The notes below the pieces were generated by a model. It saw only the letters and a program-made list of their open reading frames with translations, searched no databases and was not told where the DNA came from. Positions 10,380-20,431 of a DNA stretch of 47,770 nt are shown here, one piece after another. This stretch comes from Amoeboradix gromovi (taxonomy: Eukaryota > Sanchytriomycota > Sanchytriomycetes > Sanchytriales > Sanchytriaceae). The position numbers and the translations under genes are program-made. The stretch spans positions 1 to 47,770 of the forward strand of contig JADGIF010000007.1 in the NCBI GenBank assembly GCA_018985225.1, in the 5' to 3' direction. Position 1 is the first letter of the stretch; the number at the start of each line of letters is the position of its first letter.

Positions 10380-11540
10380 TTACTCTTTTCCCAACTCCAT
10401 CTTCTCAAAGACAGCAATAATCGACTCGCTTAACTCCTCTGACTCTTCTAACTGCTCATCAAACGCACGCATTCCCTTCAATATCAACTCGGCAGACCAA
10501 TTTTCAAAATTTAAGACAACATCAGGGTCTCGATCCATCAAAGTCTGAACGTGGTGATACTGCCCCATCTTTACTTTAAACTGAAGCCACTGTATCTGAT
10601 ATTCGACATAACAATGGCCGTCACAGTCCTCATCACAGTCCATGAGTGGCATGTGGACGCTTAATAACAGTCCGTCCGTACCATTACTCTTTTCCGTCGC
10701 CAGTGCCAATGTCAGGTTAGGAATGCCAACATCATCACACTTCAATTCCCCAATCTTACACCGCAAAGTGAATTTATGTGGATAACACATGGCATATCCG
10801 ATGAAATTCTTTGCTTGAATAGGGTCAACAACCTCAATCTTCGGACTCTGCAATATCAAGGGATTCTCACCTTCTAGCTTTATATCAGGGCACAACGTCG
10901 TACAGTGCTCTATGAATTCATCATACAGTTCGTCAATCATGTGCTGATGTGGGGGTGTAGGTGCATTATCAAAGCTTACTATAGGATATTGACAATTTTT
11001 GGCTTTACAAGTAGAGAACTCATTAGACAAGCTTTTCCGAGGAAAATCAGACATTAGTAAATCATCAATAAGCTCCCAAACAAAATCGAGTCCGACGTCC
11101 CCAATGAGAAAATCACATCCGAATCTTTGATTTTCTTCACCAGGCTGCGTCAAAACAAAATCTTTAAAGTTCACTTTTTTACCGTCAGAACTGACATACG
11201 GATTGTTGCTTTTACTGTTGATAAATTTGTTGAAGTCTTTGTCGTCTTCATTTTTGTATGAAGAATGGATATATCCCATCCGGAATTGCACCCATAATTT
11301 GTAGTCTTCAATGTAAACGTCTATCGTAACAGAAATTTTAGGATCCTTAAAGTGGACCAGCATATCCAAGTGCCTGGCATTTAGATCAGTACTGCGTAGG
11401 GCAGAGGCTACTAAACGCATCAGAACATCTTCGGTGTTGTCATCAGAGCTTTTGGGGGGAATGCACTCTTCAAATTCTTTCCACTGAATTCTTAAATCTT
11501 CTAATTTTGCCTTTGCGTCCGTTAATGACATCTGCTCCAT
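10380..11540 (-). CDS. Hypothetical acidic 386-aa protein
   Basis: An intact ATG-started frame. The predicted protein is acidic and soluble, with no signal peptide and no membrane segment. A cysteine-rich patch (MDCDEDCDGHCYVEY, about residues 310-325) and a CKAKNCQYP segment could bind metal, but the spacing matches no family I know. The C-terminus is a charged helix rich in Glu. Its 5' end faces the small plus-strand gene at 11614, with 73 bases between the two start codons, so the two may share a promoter. Function unknown. Confidence 0.65.
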   Translation of the reverse strand: MEQMSLTDAKAKLEDLRIQWKEFEECIPPKSSDDNTEDVLMRLVASALRSTDLNARHLDMLVHFKDPKISVTIDVYIEDYKLWVQFRMGYIHSSYKNEDDKDFNKFINSKSNNPYVSSDGKKVNFKDFVLTQPGEENQRFGCDFLIGDVGLDFVWELIDDLLMSDFPRKSLSNEFSTCKAKNCQYPIVSFDNAPTPPHQHMIDELYDEFIEHCTTLCPDIKLEGENPLILQSPKIEVVDPIQAKNFIGYAMCYPHKFTLRCKIGELKCDDVGIPNLTLALATEKSNGTDGLLLSVHMPLMDCDEDCDGHCYVEYQIQWLQFKVKMGQYHHVQTLMDRDPDVVLNFENWSAELILKGMRAFDEQLEESEELSESIIAVFEKMELGKE

Positions 11541-11613
11541 TTCCTTTTGAGGTGAAGTTACAGTTTTGATAACAACAAATTCATTTTATTGGTTGAAAAT
11601 CCTGAGCATTTCC

Positions 11614-11940
11614 ATGAGAAAGGTCATTGGTCAAAATGCAATTAGATACTACAATACAAAGAAATTAAAATGTTCAGTATTGGCATGTCTCCTGTCCAAA
11701 AGAACGTTTGTAGTATCTTTGCCAGCAGATATAACCGGTATGAAAAAGGGCCATAAAGGGCCCATTCCAGTGGCGGAGGCCGGAGATCTCCCACCAAGTA
11801 CCCGTGTGGTGACCGTATTCGTTACAAAGAAGCACTGGGGAAAGGCCACTCTGGCAGCCCGTGCTTTGGGTGTAGGTGCTGTTGCATTGCAGACACGTCG
11901 TACCTTACCAATCATAAGTAACCAGACATGGAAACAGTGA
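11614..11940 (+). CDS. Small hypothetical protein, possibly mitochondrial
   Basis: A 108-residue open frame from the first in-frame ATG. The first 30 residues (MRKVIGQNAIRYYNTKKLKC...) are basic and free of acidic residues, as in a mitochondrial presequence. The body is Gly/Ala/Thr-rich (GHKGPIPVAEAGDLPPSTR). The stretch from 11720 to 11930 is richer in G+C than its surroundings, and the opposite strand is also open for 102 codons. The assignment to this strand is therefore uncertain. No homologue recognised. Confidence 0.35.
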   Translation: MRKVIGQNAIRYYNTKKLKCSVLACLLSKRTFVVSLPADITGMKKGHKGPIPVAEAGDLPPSTRVVTVFVTKKHWGKATLAARALGVGAVALQTRRTLPIISNQTWKQ

Positions 11941-13004
11941 ACACAGGAAAACCCCAATAGTCTTCCCTAGAGTGTTTAGGATATCGTGCCTGCAAATGGG
12001 ACTGCTACATTCGCAACAAGTATTCCAATGCAACTTAAATGTATGATGTAAAGGTAGTTAAACTAATAAACAATAAGTTTATTAAAACATTGTGCACCAA
12101 AATATCAGTCTAGTTTTTATAGTTGCTGTGGCAATTGGTTTAATAGATAATTTTATTTCTTCATGGTATAAAATATTGAGCGCATTTGGCTAGTAAATGC
12201 TTAGTTATGTTGCAATGCTTTTGAATATCTCAAGTTTTGTTTTAATGATTTTCGAGTTTTTATTGGAATTATAGAATTCCTCGTTAAAAGTCTTGATTTG
12301 CGAGAAATTAGCAGTTCTAGATGCTCCGTTATGGTGATTGCTCATGCTTTCACTACCCACGTTTATAGCCAACATAGCCGTAAATATAGCTATTTTGGCA
12401 TTTCTAGTTCAATTTTTAGCCTGTAAAATGTCTTGGTGAAACATGAATCCCATAATTAACTCGTAGCGCATACTTTGTTTTACCGTTACTTAAATCTAAA
12501 AAAGTTTTTAGCAATAGCTCAAGTGCGTGCTAGCACATTTTCCAGAATACACATTAATCGCAGTCATATACAATGACCGGTCCTAGATATCTGCTGAAAC
12601 ACTAGTATATGGCTATCATAGATTGCTAGAGTTATATCAGTGTGGAGTTTGGTAGGCCTTCTCAGCTCACATGAACGACAACTACAATATGGGCAGGTGT
12701 GGGCACTTCGCTTATGGATGCTGATCTACCATAGAGGTACATGCAAATCATAATAATTACAATGTCTTGGTGCAGTTCTTAGGCAAGAATCATTTCGAAG
12801 CTAGTTGCTCATTACTTACATATATATATTCAGCTATTAAGTGGGGGAGCAGCTTCTGTGATTGATTAACTGTCGAAGTATTTGCGCAGTTTAAGATAAT
12901 TTGGAGTTTTTCTTAAATACTACATGGCTGCAGCATGATGTTAGTTATAACTTTACAGTTTATCTATTCAGAAACCCCTCAAAACCAAGAGACTTAAAGT
13001 TCAC
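11941..13004. other. 1.1 kb intergenic stretch
   Basis: It holds one element relic (12279-12359) and no supported gene. The last 100 bases before 13005 presumably contain the promoter of the deaminase-like gene; no motif stands out. Confidence 0.4.
12279..12359 (-). mobile_element. Fanzor-like element relic, copy C (tail only)
   Basis: The minus strand reads GSESMSNHHNGASR, then TANFSQIKTFNEE. This matches copy B position by position (GSARVSNHFNGTSS, then IATFSEIRTFSEE). Nothing of the zinc ribbon remains. The tail is still readable in one frame, which helps define the natural C-terminus of the element protein. Confidence 0.6.
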
Positions 13005-16000
13005 ATGACAAATAAGCTGGATAGATCAAATATGGATTCACTTTTAGCAGAACTCAACTCGGATGGGCAGGGGCTCTATGAGCTACACACCCATTTGCTC
13101 GGAATGGGAAACCACGACTTTTGGATAAACGAAATTTTGCTAGATTCTCACAAGTTTCCCAGGCATAGCGATTTTTCTTCCGATGCTGTTAAAAAACGAT
13201 GTTGTCCCTTGGTTTGGAACTGCAAAGACTGGCACTCAAGAGATGACACTTCTGAATTGTTTGATTTCCTTGCTTTTGTAGAAACAAGTTCTCAAGGAAA
13301 TTATAGAGAGAATGCCAAAAAGCCAAAAACTAATATAGAGGAATATGGCGATGAAGATTTCAGAAATGAAAGAGAATTTTATTCCTTAAAAATGGAATCT
13401 GACTTTAGCTTAGATGTCGTTTTTTCAATTAAGAATCTGAGTGAAGCGCTGAATATAAACTCGGAGCACTATGACTTGTTACAATCTCAAATAGAAGAGA
13501 TGCTTGGAATCCAGAATCGTCCTGGACTTTCAAAATTTAAAAGATGTATCATTTTTAATGCCAGACTGCAGAAATTACAGATTGTTCACGGATTACCATT
13601 AAGTGACTTAAGAGAGTGCATTGGAGGCAATAAAGACCCAAAAGACCACACTGAAGCTGAGAAGACTGCGTTAGCCCACATAAAAAATGCTTTTTCGATG
13701 TGCAATGCGGATGGGTCTGTTGCCCGCTCGGTGGATTTCCATTCATTCCGCGGTTCATTCACACCTGAGTTTTACCCAAGGAGATTCTCCCTCAAGGATT
13801 CGCTCTATGAGCAACGACTGGATGTTTTGGCACAGCTGCTCCAATGGATTTTATCCCGGTATTCGAACTCAGTGCCGCATGTAAAATATGTTGAATTTTC
13901 TATCGGTAGTAGCGACCTTAGTCGTGAATGGGTATTAGATGTACTTGCCTCAGTGCAGCATGAAGAGGATGTTACGAAAGACAAAGGCTTCAAAAATGTG
14001 TATCTTGGGAAATTCAGCAAGTTCATGGTAAATAATGTATTCGATTGGTTACGCAGAAGGAAGTACGGTGTACGATACAAATTTCTGGCTGGGTTTAATC
14101 GCAACAAAAGCAGAGTTCCTGACGGATATAAACACAGAGAAGAATCCTTCCTGTATGAATGCCCATCCATTGCTATTGGAAAATCACTTGAAGAAATAAA
14201 CTACTCAAAAAGAGGAAGCCTCACCGTGATGTTTTCATTCCAGGAGACACAGTTAAAAGCGCTGCTGGAACCAAGCTGCACCTTGAAAACTTTGAATGCA
14301 TTATGCACCTCAGATCCATGTTGCGAAACAGAAAGTGAAGTGAAGAAAGCACTATTCTACTTTTGGGTGGTTGGTTTGGACTGGTATGGAGACGAAAAAG
14401 GGTATCCATACTGTGCTTTTGTTACTCGTCCATTTATTGATTTTGTAAAATCATCTCGTAGAGTAAATCCGCGATTTGGAGTGCGTGTGCACTGTGGTGA
14501 AAATGTTCCTATTGTCATGGAAGAAAATCCCGCGTATCGGCTATACATCTCACATATGTACATCGCATTTCGCTGTTTATTGTTTTTAAAAGATGAGCTA
14601 AAATCGCATATCAGAGTTGGTCATGGCATTGTTTTTTACCACATGCTCAAGGATTGGAGCTTTAGTCATAAAAGAAAATCAAATGTGCTATTGAATGAGA
14701 TGAAGGTTCTGTCTATGGAATTGTTCAAAGATATACCGTTTGAAATAAACCAAACTAGTAACTTTTATCTGCTTCCAAGCGGCGCACACCCTTACCAAGA
14801 CATGCAAGAAACTTTTACGACATTTATTCTGTCTACTGACGATGACGGCGTCTGGCCTATTGATCATTGCAAGCGCAACCATCAGAATCACTATTCCCTA
14901 GCAGCGGAATACTGCAACGCAATTTTTGACGGAATCATTACTGACTCGAAGCAACTGAATAAACACTTTGAGGTTGCAAAAAAGCATTCATTTGATCCAG
15001 ATCTTGTTGATTCAGTTACAGAATACGATTTGACTCTTCATTCAGACAAATATTCTGTGGATTATGGATCAAATAATCCAAAAAAAATCAAGTCAAACAG
15101 TATTATCATTGATCCGCATCTGGTCTACTATATATTCGATTTGCAACATGATGATCCAAATGATCCCAATGAACATGATATCAAATTTCATTTTACCAAC
15201 CATTACAACAATCTTTATGGCTCTAACTGGATGAATTCGAAGATAGGCTTTGATCCAAAGTCAATAGATATTCAGTCTATTAAAAATATTGCAAAAGTGG
15301 CATTTACCTGTTTTTATATCTCAAGATTTAGCCTTGACAGTGATTTTAATACCGAATATGATTTTTATTTTGGTTCGCCTCCCAGTGTCGATAGAAACAA
15401 AAACATAGAAGCAATATATGATAATCTGGTCAATGTTGACTTAAATAACGCTGGTTGCTCTATTGAAATTGCAACTAAAAAAGAGATTATTTTGTTCTCA
15501 TCCGAACTACCTTTAAACTCACAAGGCAACTTATCATATGGAAATACTGTATTTGAGAGGTTTTTAGAGAAGAAATCCATTTCCCAAAGTAAGTCAATTC
15601 GAATATTTGGCTTTTGCAATAAAATAAATGAAAAAGGAGTCTCTATATTGAATGAGCTAGCGTCTAAGTACAAGACATCTAAAATCGAAATGTTCACTAG
15701 TACAGAAAAAGACAAACATTTGACTGCCGACATTAATCCACGATTAAACTTTCGTCATCATCCAGATACTGCTCCTGCTACAACTTTATTTTATGTAGTC
15801 TGCATGCATGGATCCGCTGCTACTGCTGCATTGCATTATTGCGCTACCGAAAGTGATGCAACCGTTCAGCAGTTGGAGAGACCATCAATTTCAGAACTAG
15901 TTGTACCATTCTTTCCTCCAGACTTTAAGTTTCGAATGCTTGATGCGGACGACGAGGATATTATAAAAGTATTTCTGAACCACTATCAACTGCATGGCTC

Positions 16001-16751
16001 TGAGTACTTAACAGTCAATGAAAGTGAATTATATGACAAGCAAGTAGTGCCAGTAGACTTGTTAGAATTATATGACCGCGTCATGCAATGTGACAGGAAA
16101 AGCGTTGTTGAATGCTATAGGAGTTTAACTACTGGTGAGAAGAGAAATACGTTTTTAAAGAACACATTTTCTTGTTTTTCTAAATTTGGTCTCTATGGGA
16201 CGGAGTATGTAGAATTGGAAACGCATATAGAATTAGCTCCAGATCAATTAGCTCCAGATCACAATGCAATGATTCCGATTATTAACCTTTTAGATAGAAA
16301 TTGTACACCGAAAAGATATCTTGTTTGTACTACAATAGAGAAATCTAATATTAGTGATATTTTAAATAATTTATATTGCGGATCCTATCGCATGTTTTCG
16401 AGGACCCACATGGGCAATAATATTCCACTTTTGAAAATATTGTTAAAAGAATGCGGCGATACAGATTTAAGAGATCAAATTGGATATGAAATTATGGTTG
16501 CAACAGGCTGTACAACTTGGTATCGGGAGCGTGTCGCAGAATGGTGTGATATTATTGAACTATTATTTAGTCCAGAAGATTATATCAACAGATTCTCAGA
16601 ATTCTTCAAGGGAAAGGTGACGGCAGGTCAACTAGCTGAGATCTTCTCAGATAAGCCTTATAAGATTATGAATAGCTTTCAAAGAAATGAAATCAGGGTA
16701 GCGACGAAGGGTTATTTAAAATTGCTGAAACCTGATTTGATTGTACAATAA
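13005..16751 (+). CDS. Large adenosine-deaminase-superfamily protein
   Basis: A 1248-residue intact protein. The first half carries the full metal-dependent deaminase signature in order: H28-x-H30 (YELHTHLLGMG), H496 and E499 (VHCGEN, equivalent to HAGE), H540 (RVGHGIVF), a TSN motif (EINQTSNFYLLPSG), and D612-D613 (STDDDGVW, equivalent to NTDDP). All zinc ligands and the catalytic Glu and Asp are present, so activity on adenosine or a related aminopurine is plausible. The distance from HxH to HCGE is about 466 residues against about 200 in ordinary adenosine deaminase, indicating a large insertion. Residues from about 680 to 1248 match nothing I recognise. A short direct repeat (LAPDQLAPDH) lies near residue 1083. 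No signal peptide or membrane segment. Size and insertion recall the RdrB deaminase of bacterial RADAR defence, but this is inference. The start is the first ATG; there is no intron. Confidence 0.8.
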   Translation: MTNKLDRSNMDSLLAELNSDGQGLYELHTHLLGMGNHDFWINEILLDSHKFPRHSDFSSDAVKKRCCPLVWNCKDWHSRDDTSELFDFLAFVETSSQGNYRENAKKPKTNIEEYGDEDFRNEREFYSLKMESDFSLDVVFSIKNLSEALNINSEHYDLLQSQIEEMLGIQNRPGLSKFKRCIIFNARLQKLQIVHGLPLSDLRECIGGNKDPKDHTEAEKTALAHIKNAFSMCNADGSVARSVDFHSFRGSFTPEFYPRRFSLKDSLYEQRLDVLAQLLQWILSRYSNSVPHVKYVEFSIGSSDLSREWVLDVLASVQHEEDVTKDKGFKNVYLGKFSKFMVNNVFDWLRRRKYGVRYKFLAGFNRNKSRVPDGYKHREESFLYECPSIAIGKSLEEINYSKRGSLTVMFSFQETQLKALLEPSCTLKTLNALCTSDPCCETESEVKKALFYFWVVGLDWYGDEKGYPYCAFVTRPFIDFVKSSRRVNPRFGVRVHCGENVPIVMEENPAYRLYISHMYIAFRCLLFLKDELKSHIRVGHGIVFYHMLKDWSFSHKRKSNVLLNEMKVLSMELFKDIPFEINQTSNFYLLPSGAHPYQDMQETFTTFILSTDDDGVWPIDHCKRNHQNHYSLAAEYCNAIFDGIITDSKQLNKHFEVAKKHSFDPDLVDSVTEYDLTLHSDKYSVDYGSNNPKKIKSNSIIIDPHLVYYIFDLQHDDPNDPNEHDIKFHFTNHYNNLYGSNWMNSKIGFDPKSIDIQSIKNIAKVAFTCFYISRFSLDSDFNTEYDFYFGSPPSVDRNKNIEAIYDNLVNVDLNNAGCSIEIATKKEIILFSSELPLNSQGNLSYGNTVFERFLEKKSISQSKSIRIFGFCNKINEKGVSILNELASKYKTSKIEMFTSTEKDKHLTADINPRLNFRHHPDTAPATTLFYVVCMHGSAATAALHYCATESDATVQQLERPSISELVVPFFPPDFKFRMLDADDEDIIKVFLNHYQLHGSEYLTVNESELYDKQVVPVDLLELYDRVMQCDRKSVVECYRSLTTGEKRNTFLKNTFSCFSKFGLYGTEYVELETHIELAPDQLAPDHNAMIPIINLLDRNCTPKRYLVCTTIEKSNISDILNNLYCGSYRMFSRTHMGNNIPLLKILLKECGDTDLRDQIGYEIMVATGCTTWYRERVAEWCDIIELLFSPEDYINRFSEFFKGKVTAGQLAEIFSDKPYKIMNSFQRNEIRVATKGYLKLLKPDLIVQ

Positions 16752-18546
16752 CTGAATAAACCTATTACTGTATAACTGCCAATATTCTATTTAGTGTTTG
16801 ATGCGCCATCGACACTATTAGCTAACACATGAGCCCCCATATCCTAACATCGCGATAACACGTTTCCTGGAAACGAATGATAATACTGAACCCCAAAACC
16901 CTGGTACCACCTGCTGTTTGTCTGCTATGGTAGATAAAAATGTTTTACTGATATATTTTGTCGACTTGATTCAGTTGCATGTTTTTGCACAAGTCATTTA
17001 CAGGTAAGAAATGGGGTGCTGACCATTAGTATGCAAGTGTAAACGGCACTTGGTAATCCTCGGCCCTCTAGTAGGCGACTTCACCACTGCCTCCAGCACT
17101 GTCCCCAGTACCATCCCAGTAACTACCCCGTACCGCACTGCTCAACCGGCACAGCACACAAGGACACAGAAGGACATACTCACCACGCACCCTCTATTCC
17201 CACTTACGTAATACACTTGCCGATTTGCATAGGCCCGCATTGCACAGCCGGTGCACGCCACTGATTGATTTGACTATGGCTGAGCCTGAGCAGATCTTAA
17301 ATCCCAAAGTTGAAAAGTTCAAAATAGAATTGCGAACCGCTATTAAGATTTTCTAGTCACTTCGTTTCTGTGTTTTGATACCGCTGACTTTGCAAATCAG
17401 CTTGCAATCCGTATATTTCGAATTATTTTTCATATAACTGATTTTTTAAATTTCTTCTCAGTCTGTCGATTTTTGCGTTTTTATGCCACTAATTTTGTTA
17501 ACAATCTCTCAGTTTTCTGATTACCAGGTTTCTTTTTCTACATCTGCTTATTAGTTCTTTTATTTCCTCGTCTTTGTCATTTAATTGTTTTAATATTTTG
17601 GTGCAATATCGGTGCCAGAATAAACGCAAGCTCCACATATATATAGCATAAATAAGAATATTTGATTTGAGTAAAGAGCAGGTAATTCTCCATAAGCTAC
17701 AATAAGACATGCGAAAGCTTGAAAAAAATCGGTCATACTATTTGAGTCCACTCTCTTTTTTAATATAATTTTTATTAAATATAGCACAATTAAGTCAGAG
17801 TCTATGATTGATTCAATGATAAAAAATAAATCATACTCGTTAGATGCTGAGCTTTACGAAAATTTGGCATTATTTGAGCAAGACAATTTTAACAACAATT
17901 CTTTAATATACCCGCAGTTCAGGCAATTCATAACTTGCATTCTGTTTAACCTGTTTCTTCAATGGTGCTGGACGACGGAGTACTCATTTCTTGATTCTTT
18001 TTGGTCTCTCTCCTTTCAAAGAATTCTTATTGCTTCTGAAAAATATCTGAGTGTATTAAGATTCATAAAAGAAAAACAAATTTCTGGCTTTTTTTGAGCT
18101 AATTTATTTTAATCTATCCATATGCCATGTTATGGCATTTACAGGCTAATTGAATATAATTCTAAAATATCTAGTTCTAACTATTTTTACCCTCTCATTG
18201 AAAGGTCTAGCTCTAGCACATTGTATAACGACCTAGTACATCAAAACCAGTCTTGCAATGTAAACTGCTTCATAAAAAACGGAAGTGTACCAAAAATGGT
18301 TGGTGATCGGGGAGTTTGTATTTTGTTAACTTCCAAATTCATTTTTACATTTCAGAAACAGGAAAGTCATTAAAAATCTGCACTGAATTTTGAATGCCTT
18401 GTATTAAGATCGATATTCTCCAATTTTGTCTTTCAAGTCTTCTGCAGTTTCTGCGCATCCAGATATTAAATCCTGAATGAGTTTTGCAAATTTTTCAAGA
18501 ATCGCTAAAACAAATTGAAAAGATATTTACTAACGCTAACTTTTGC
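16752..18546. other. 1.8 kb stretch of uncertain content
   Basis: It contains a GC-rich island (17040-17270) and two ATG-started open frames on the plus strand at 17804-18097 (97 codons) and 18122-18373 (83 codons). Neither has a motif. The first has one hydrophobic aromatic stretch (CILFNLFLQWCW). They may be debris of one gene, because they lie 24 bases apart in different frames. Confidence 0.35.
17040..17270. other. C-rich GC island
   Basis: Row 17101-17160 has 36 G+C in 60 bases, with 27 C and only 9 G on the plus strand, in an otherwise AT-rich window. The island starts and stops abruptly. All three plus frames contain Pro/Thr/His-rich reading without a long ORF. The cause is unknown; a foreign or transposon-derived fragment is possible. 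Confidence 0.5.
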
Positions 18547-20397
18547 TTACTGCATACCGCATATTCCCTTAGTGTCCTTCCAAACAAGAAACACAACAAA
18601 GTCTTTGAATATTCCTATTCTCGGAACATCTGGATCTCTATGATCTAGCCAGTCTTCGATCGCGATTGAAGACTGAATTTTTTCTAAATAGTCCTTTTTA
18701 CTATTCGAGTTTACAATATCGCTTGGAGGTTTAGATATAATTTTTAATTGCCTAAGCGTCAAAACATATTTTAAAAGGTTTAGGTACACATTCATCAGCA
18801 TCTCTATTACAGTAATGAAAACGGAAAAAACAGTGGTAGCGAAAAAAATAACAATAATTTGGTCGGAGCTCAAAACCGCATTTAGACTGACAATCGCAGT
18901 CCCAAAACTTAATATTGCAAAAGTAATTAGAAAAAATCCAGCTACGAAGTTTTTTAGGATATCGAAAACCTTGTTTGATTGTTTCTTCCAGACCATACCA
19001 GCAGATGACTTCACAAAATTAAACTTTGCCATTTCATACTCTTTTTCGTCTTTAGAACTACTTTTAACTAATTGTTTCTCGTAGATTATATTAAACTGCT
19101 TTGCAGCTTCTTGAAGATTATGAGATAGATAAAGCGCCTTGAAATTAGAATAACCAAGATTCTTGTAGTATTGCCATTGTCTATGTGCTCCAATAATTCC
19201 GTTATCGCATTTTCCAACCCTCTTTGCACTGCTTTTAATCTTTTCTATTGCATCTTCAATACCTTCTTTGTTAGATTCAATTGTAAATATATCAAATTCA
19301 AACTTTTCACCAAGCTGAGATTTCATCTGTTCTATAATTAGCTTTCTGGTGATCCCCCAACAACAGTTATTCAGTGTTTCAAGATGTCTTTTAAAATCGT
19401 TTCCCTGTAGCTTTTTATCCGTAATTTCGTCGTATTGCTCACTATCTCCCTCAGAATTTTCCTCCATGTTGTTCTTAATTTTATTTTCTTTTTTTTCTTC
19501 TTCAACTTTGCTATCAAACTGGTTCATCCAGCTCACCACATCTTTTTCATCTATTTTAATGTTTTCGTTCAAACGCTTTCTAATTTCGAAAAAATAGCGT
19601 ATGTCACTGAATTTTTTTAAGTCGGCAGAGTTCATTTTCTCTTTTCTCAGAGTTTTTGCCCAAATTTTATTTTTTTCGTTTGTAAAGACTTTTCTAATTT
19701 TAGTTAGACATTCAATCTCTTCATCTGACATCTTAGTTAAATCCGATAAACTATTTCCTGTTTTATTTATTTGTATGGCTGGCACTTCCCTTGGTCTTGG
19801 ATCTCGTGTTGCTTTACCCCACTTCTGTTCAATATCTTTAGAGACGTCAAAACATTTTTCTAGAAGTTCCCTTATTTTACTCAGTGAAACATCTTGAAGA
19901 ATTGAGCTATAGTTGATGCTTTGAAAACTGTCTTCATAAAGTTCAAGCCTGGTTTCGAACACCACAAAAATGGCATCGTCCTTAAACATCATCATGTTTC
20001 TCTTATTTTCCCGATCATTATTGCATAAACCACTCTTACATATTGGAACAAGCATGCCATACTTTTTCAAATTTTCAATTGAGTAGTTGTATCTCATGGT
20101 ATGAAGGATCTCAAGATCATCATCATCTACACTACTCAGATCAACATGCCCACCAACACAATCATTTCTGGGTTTCTTGCAACATATGTTGTAGCACTTC
20201 TTGTTTTCTCGATCTTCCCATTTTGTGTTCATGAGAGCTTCTTTCCATAACAGTATCTTATTACTCCATAACCCCAAAGAATCAAAAACCATTGAGGATT
20301 TTTCAATGTTTTTAGCACTAATTTCTCTACCCGGCTTCACAGCTAAAAGAGCAAGGACGACATCCGCACTTTGTTTCTCGTGTTTTTTTTCTTCCAT
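18547..20397 (-). CDS. Two-helix membrane protein with N-terminal Cys/His zinc-like module
   Basis: An intact 616-residue protein. Residues about 67-122 hold a cysteine/histidine cluster: CYNICCKK, then NDCVGGHVDL, then YGMLVPICKSGLCNN. The C-x3-CC ... C-GGHV ... G-LVPICK-x-CN order resembles HNH-like treble-clef zinc modules, though no catalytic residues can be assigned. The middle (about 180-400) is highly charged and partly coiled. Two hydrophobic helices follow (FFLITFAILSFGTAIVSL and IIVIFFATTVFSVFITVIEM, about residues 488-545). A soluble tail ends at residue 616. The gene starts 34 bases from the divergent LRR gene. No family name can be given with confidence. Confidence 0.65.
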   Translation of the reverse strand: MEEKKHEKQSADVVLALLAVKPGREISAKNIEKSSMVFDSLGLWSNKILLWKEALMNTKWEDRENKKCYNICCKKPRNDCVGGHVDLSSVDDDDLEILHTMRYNYSIENLKKYGMLVPICKSGLCNNDRENKRNMMMFKDDAIFVVFETRLELYEDSFQSINYSSILQDVSLSKIRELLEKCFDVSKDIEQKWGKATRDPRPREVPAIQINKTGNSLSDLTKMSDEEIECLTKIRKVFTNEKNKIWAKTLRKEKMNSADLKKFSDIRYFFEIRKRLNENIKIDEKDVVSWMNQFDSKVEEEKKENKIKNNMEENSEGDSEQYDEITDKKLQGNDFKRHLETLNNCCWGITRKLIIEQMKSQLGEKFEFDIFTIESNKEGIEDAIEKIKSSAKRVGKCDNGIIGAHRQWQYYKNLGYSNFKALYLSHNLQEAAKQFNIIYEKQLVKSSSKDEKEYEMAKFNFVKSSAGMVWKKQSNKVFDILKNFVAGFFLITFAILSFGTAIVSLNAVLSSDQIIVIFFATTVFSVFITVIEMLMNVYLNLLKYVLTLRQLKIISKPPSDIVNSNSKKDYLEKIQSSIAIEDWLDHRDPDVPRIGIFKDFVVFLVWKDTKGICGMQ

Positions 20398-20431
20398 TCC
20401 TTATAACTCCAAACCACACTTAGTCTAATTT
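20398..20431. promoter_or_regulatory. 34-base divergent start-to-start gap
   Basis: Only 34 bases separate the ATG of the minus-strand 616-aa gene (ends 20397) from the ATG of the plus-strand LRR gene (starts 20432). Both starts are the first in-frame ATG. If both are real, their promoters must overlap each other or lie inside coding sequence. Alternatively one gene uses a later ATG. Confidence 0.45.

Noticed and set aside
11649-11957. The 102-codon open frame opposite the small gene at 11614.
   Set aside because: It starts without good support and its composition (Cys/Pro/Arg-rich, no structure) is less protein-like than the plus-strand frame. Neither is certain.
13555-15733. Minus-strand open frames across the deaminase gene.
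   Set aside because: They are shadows of the long plus-strand frame, which carries all deaminase motifs.
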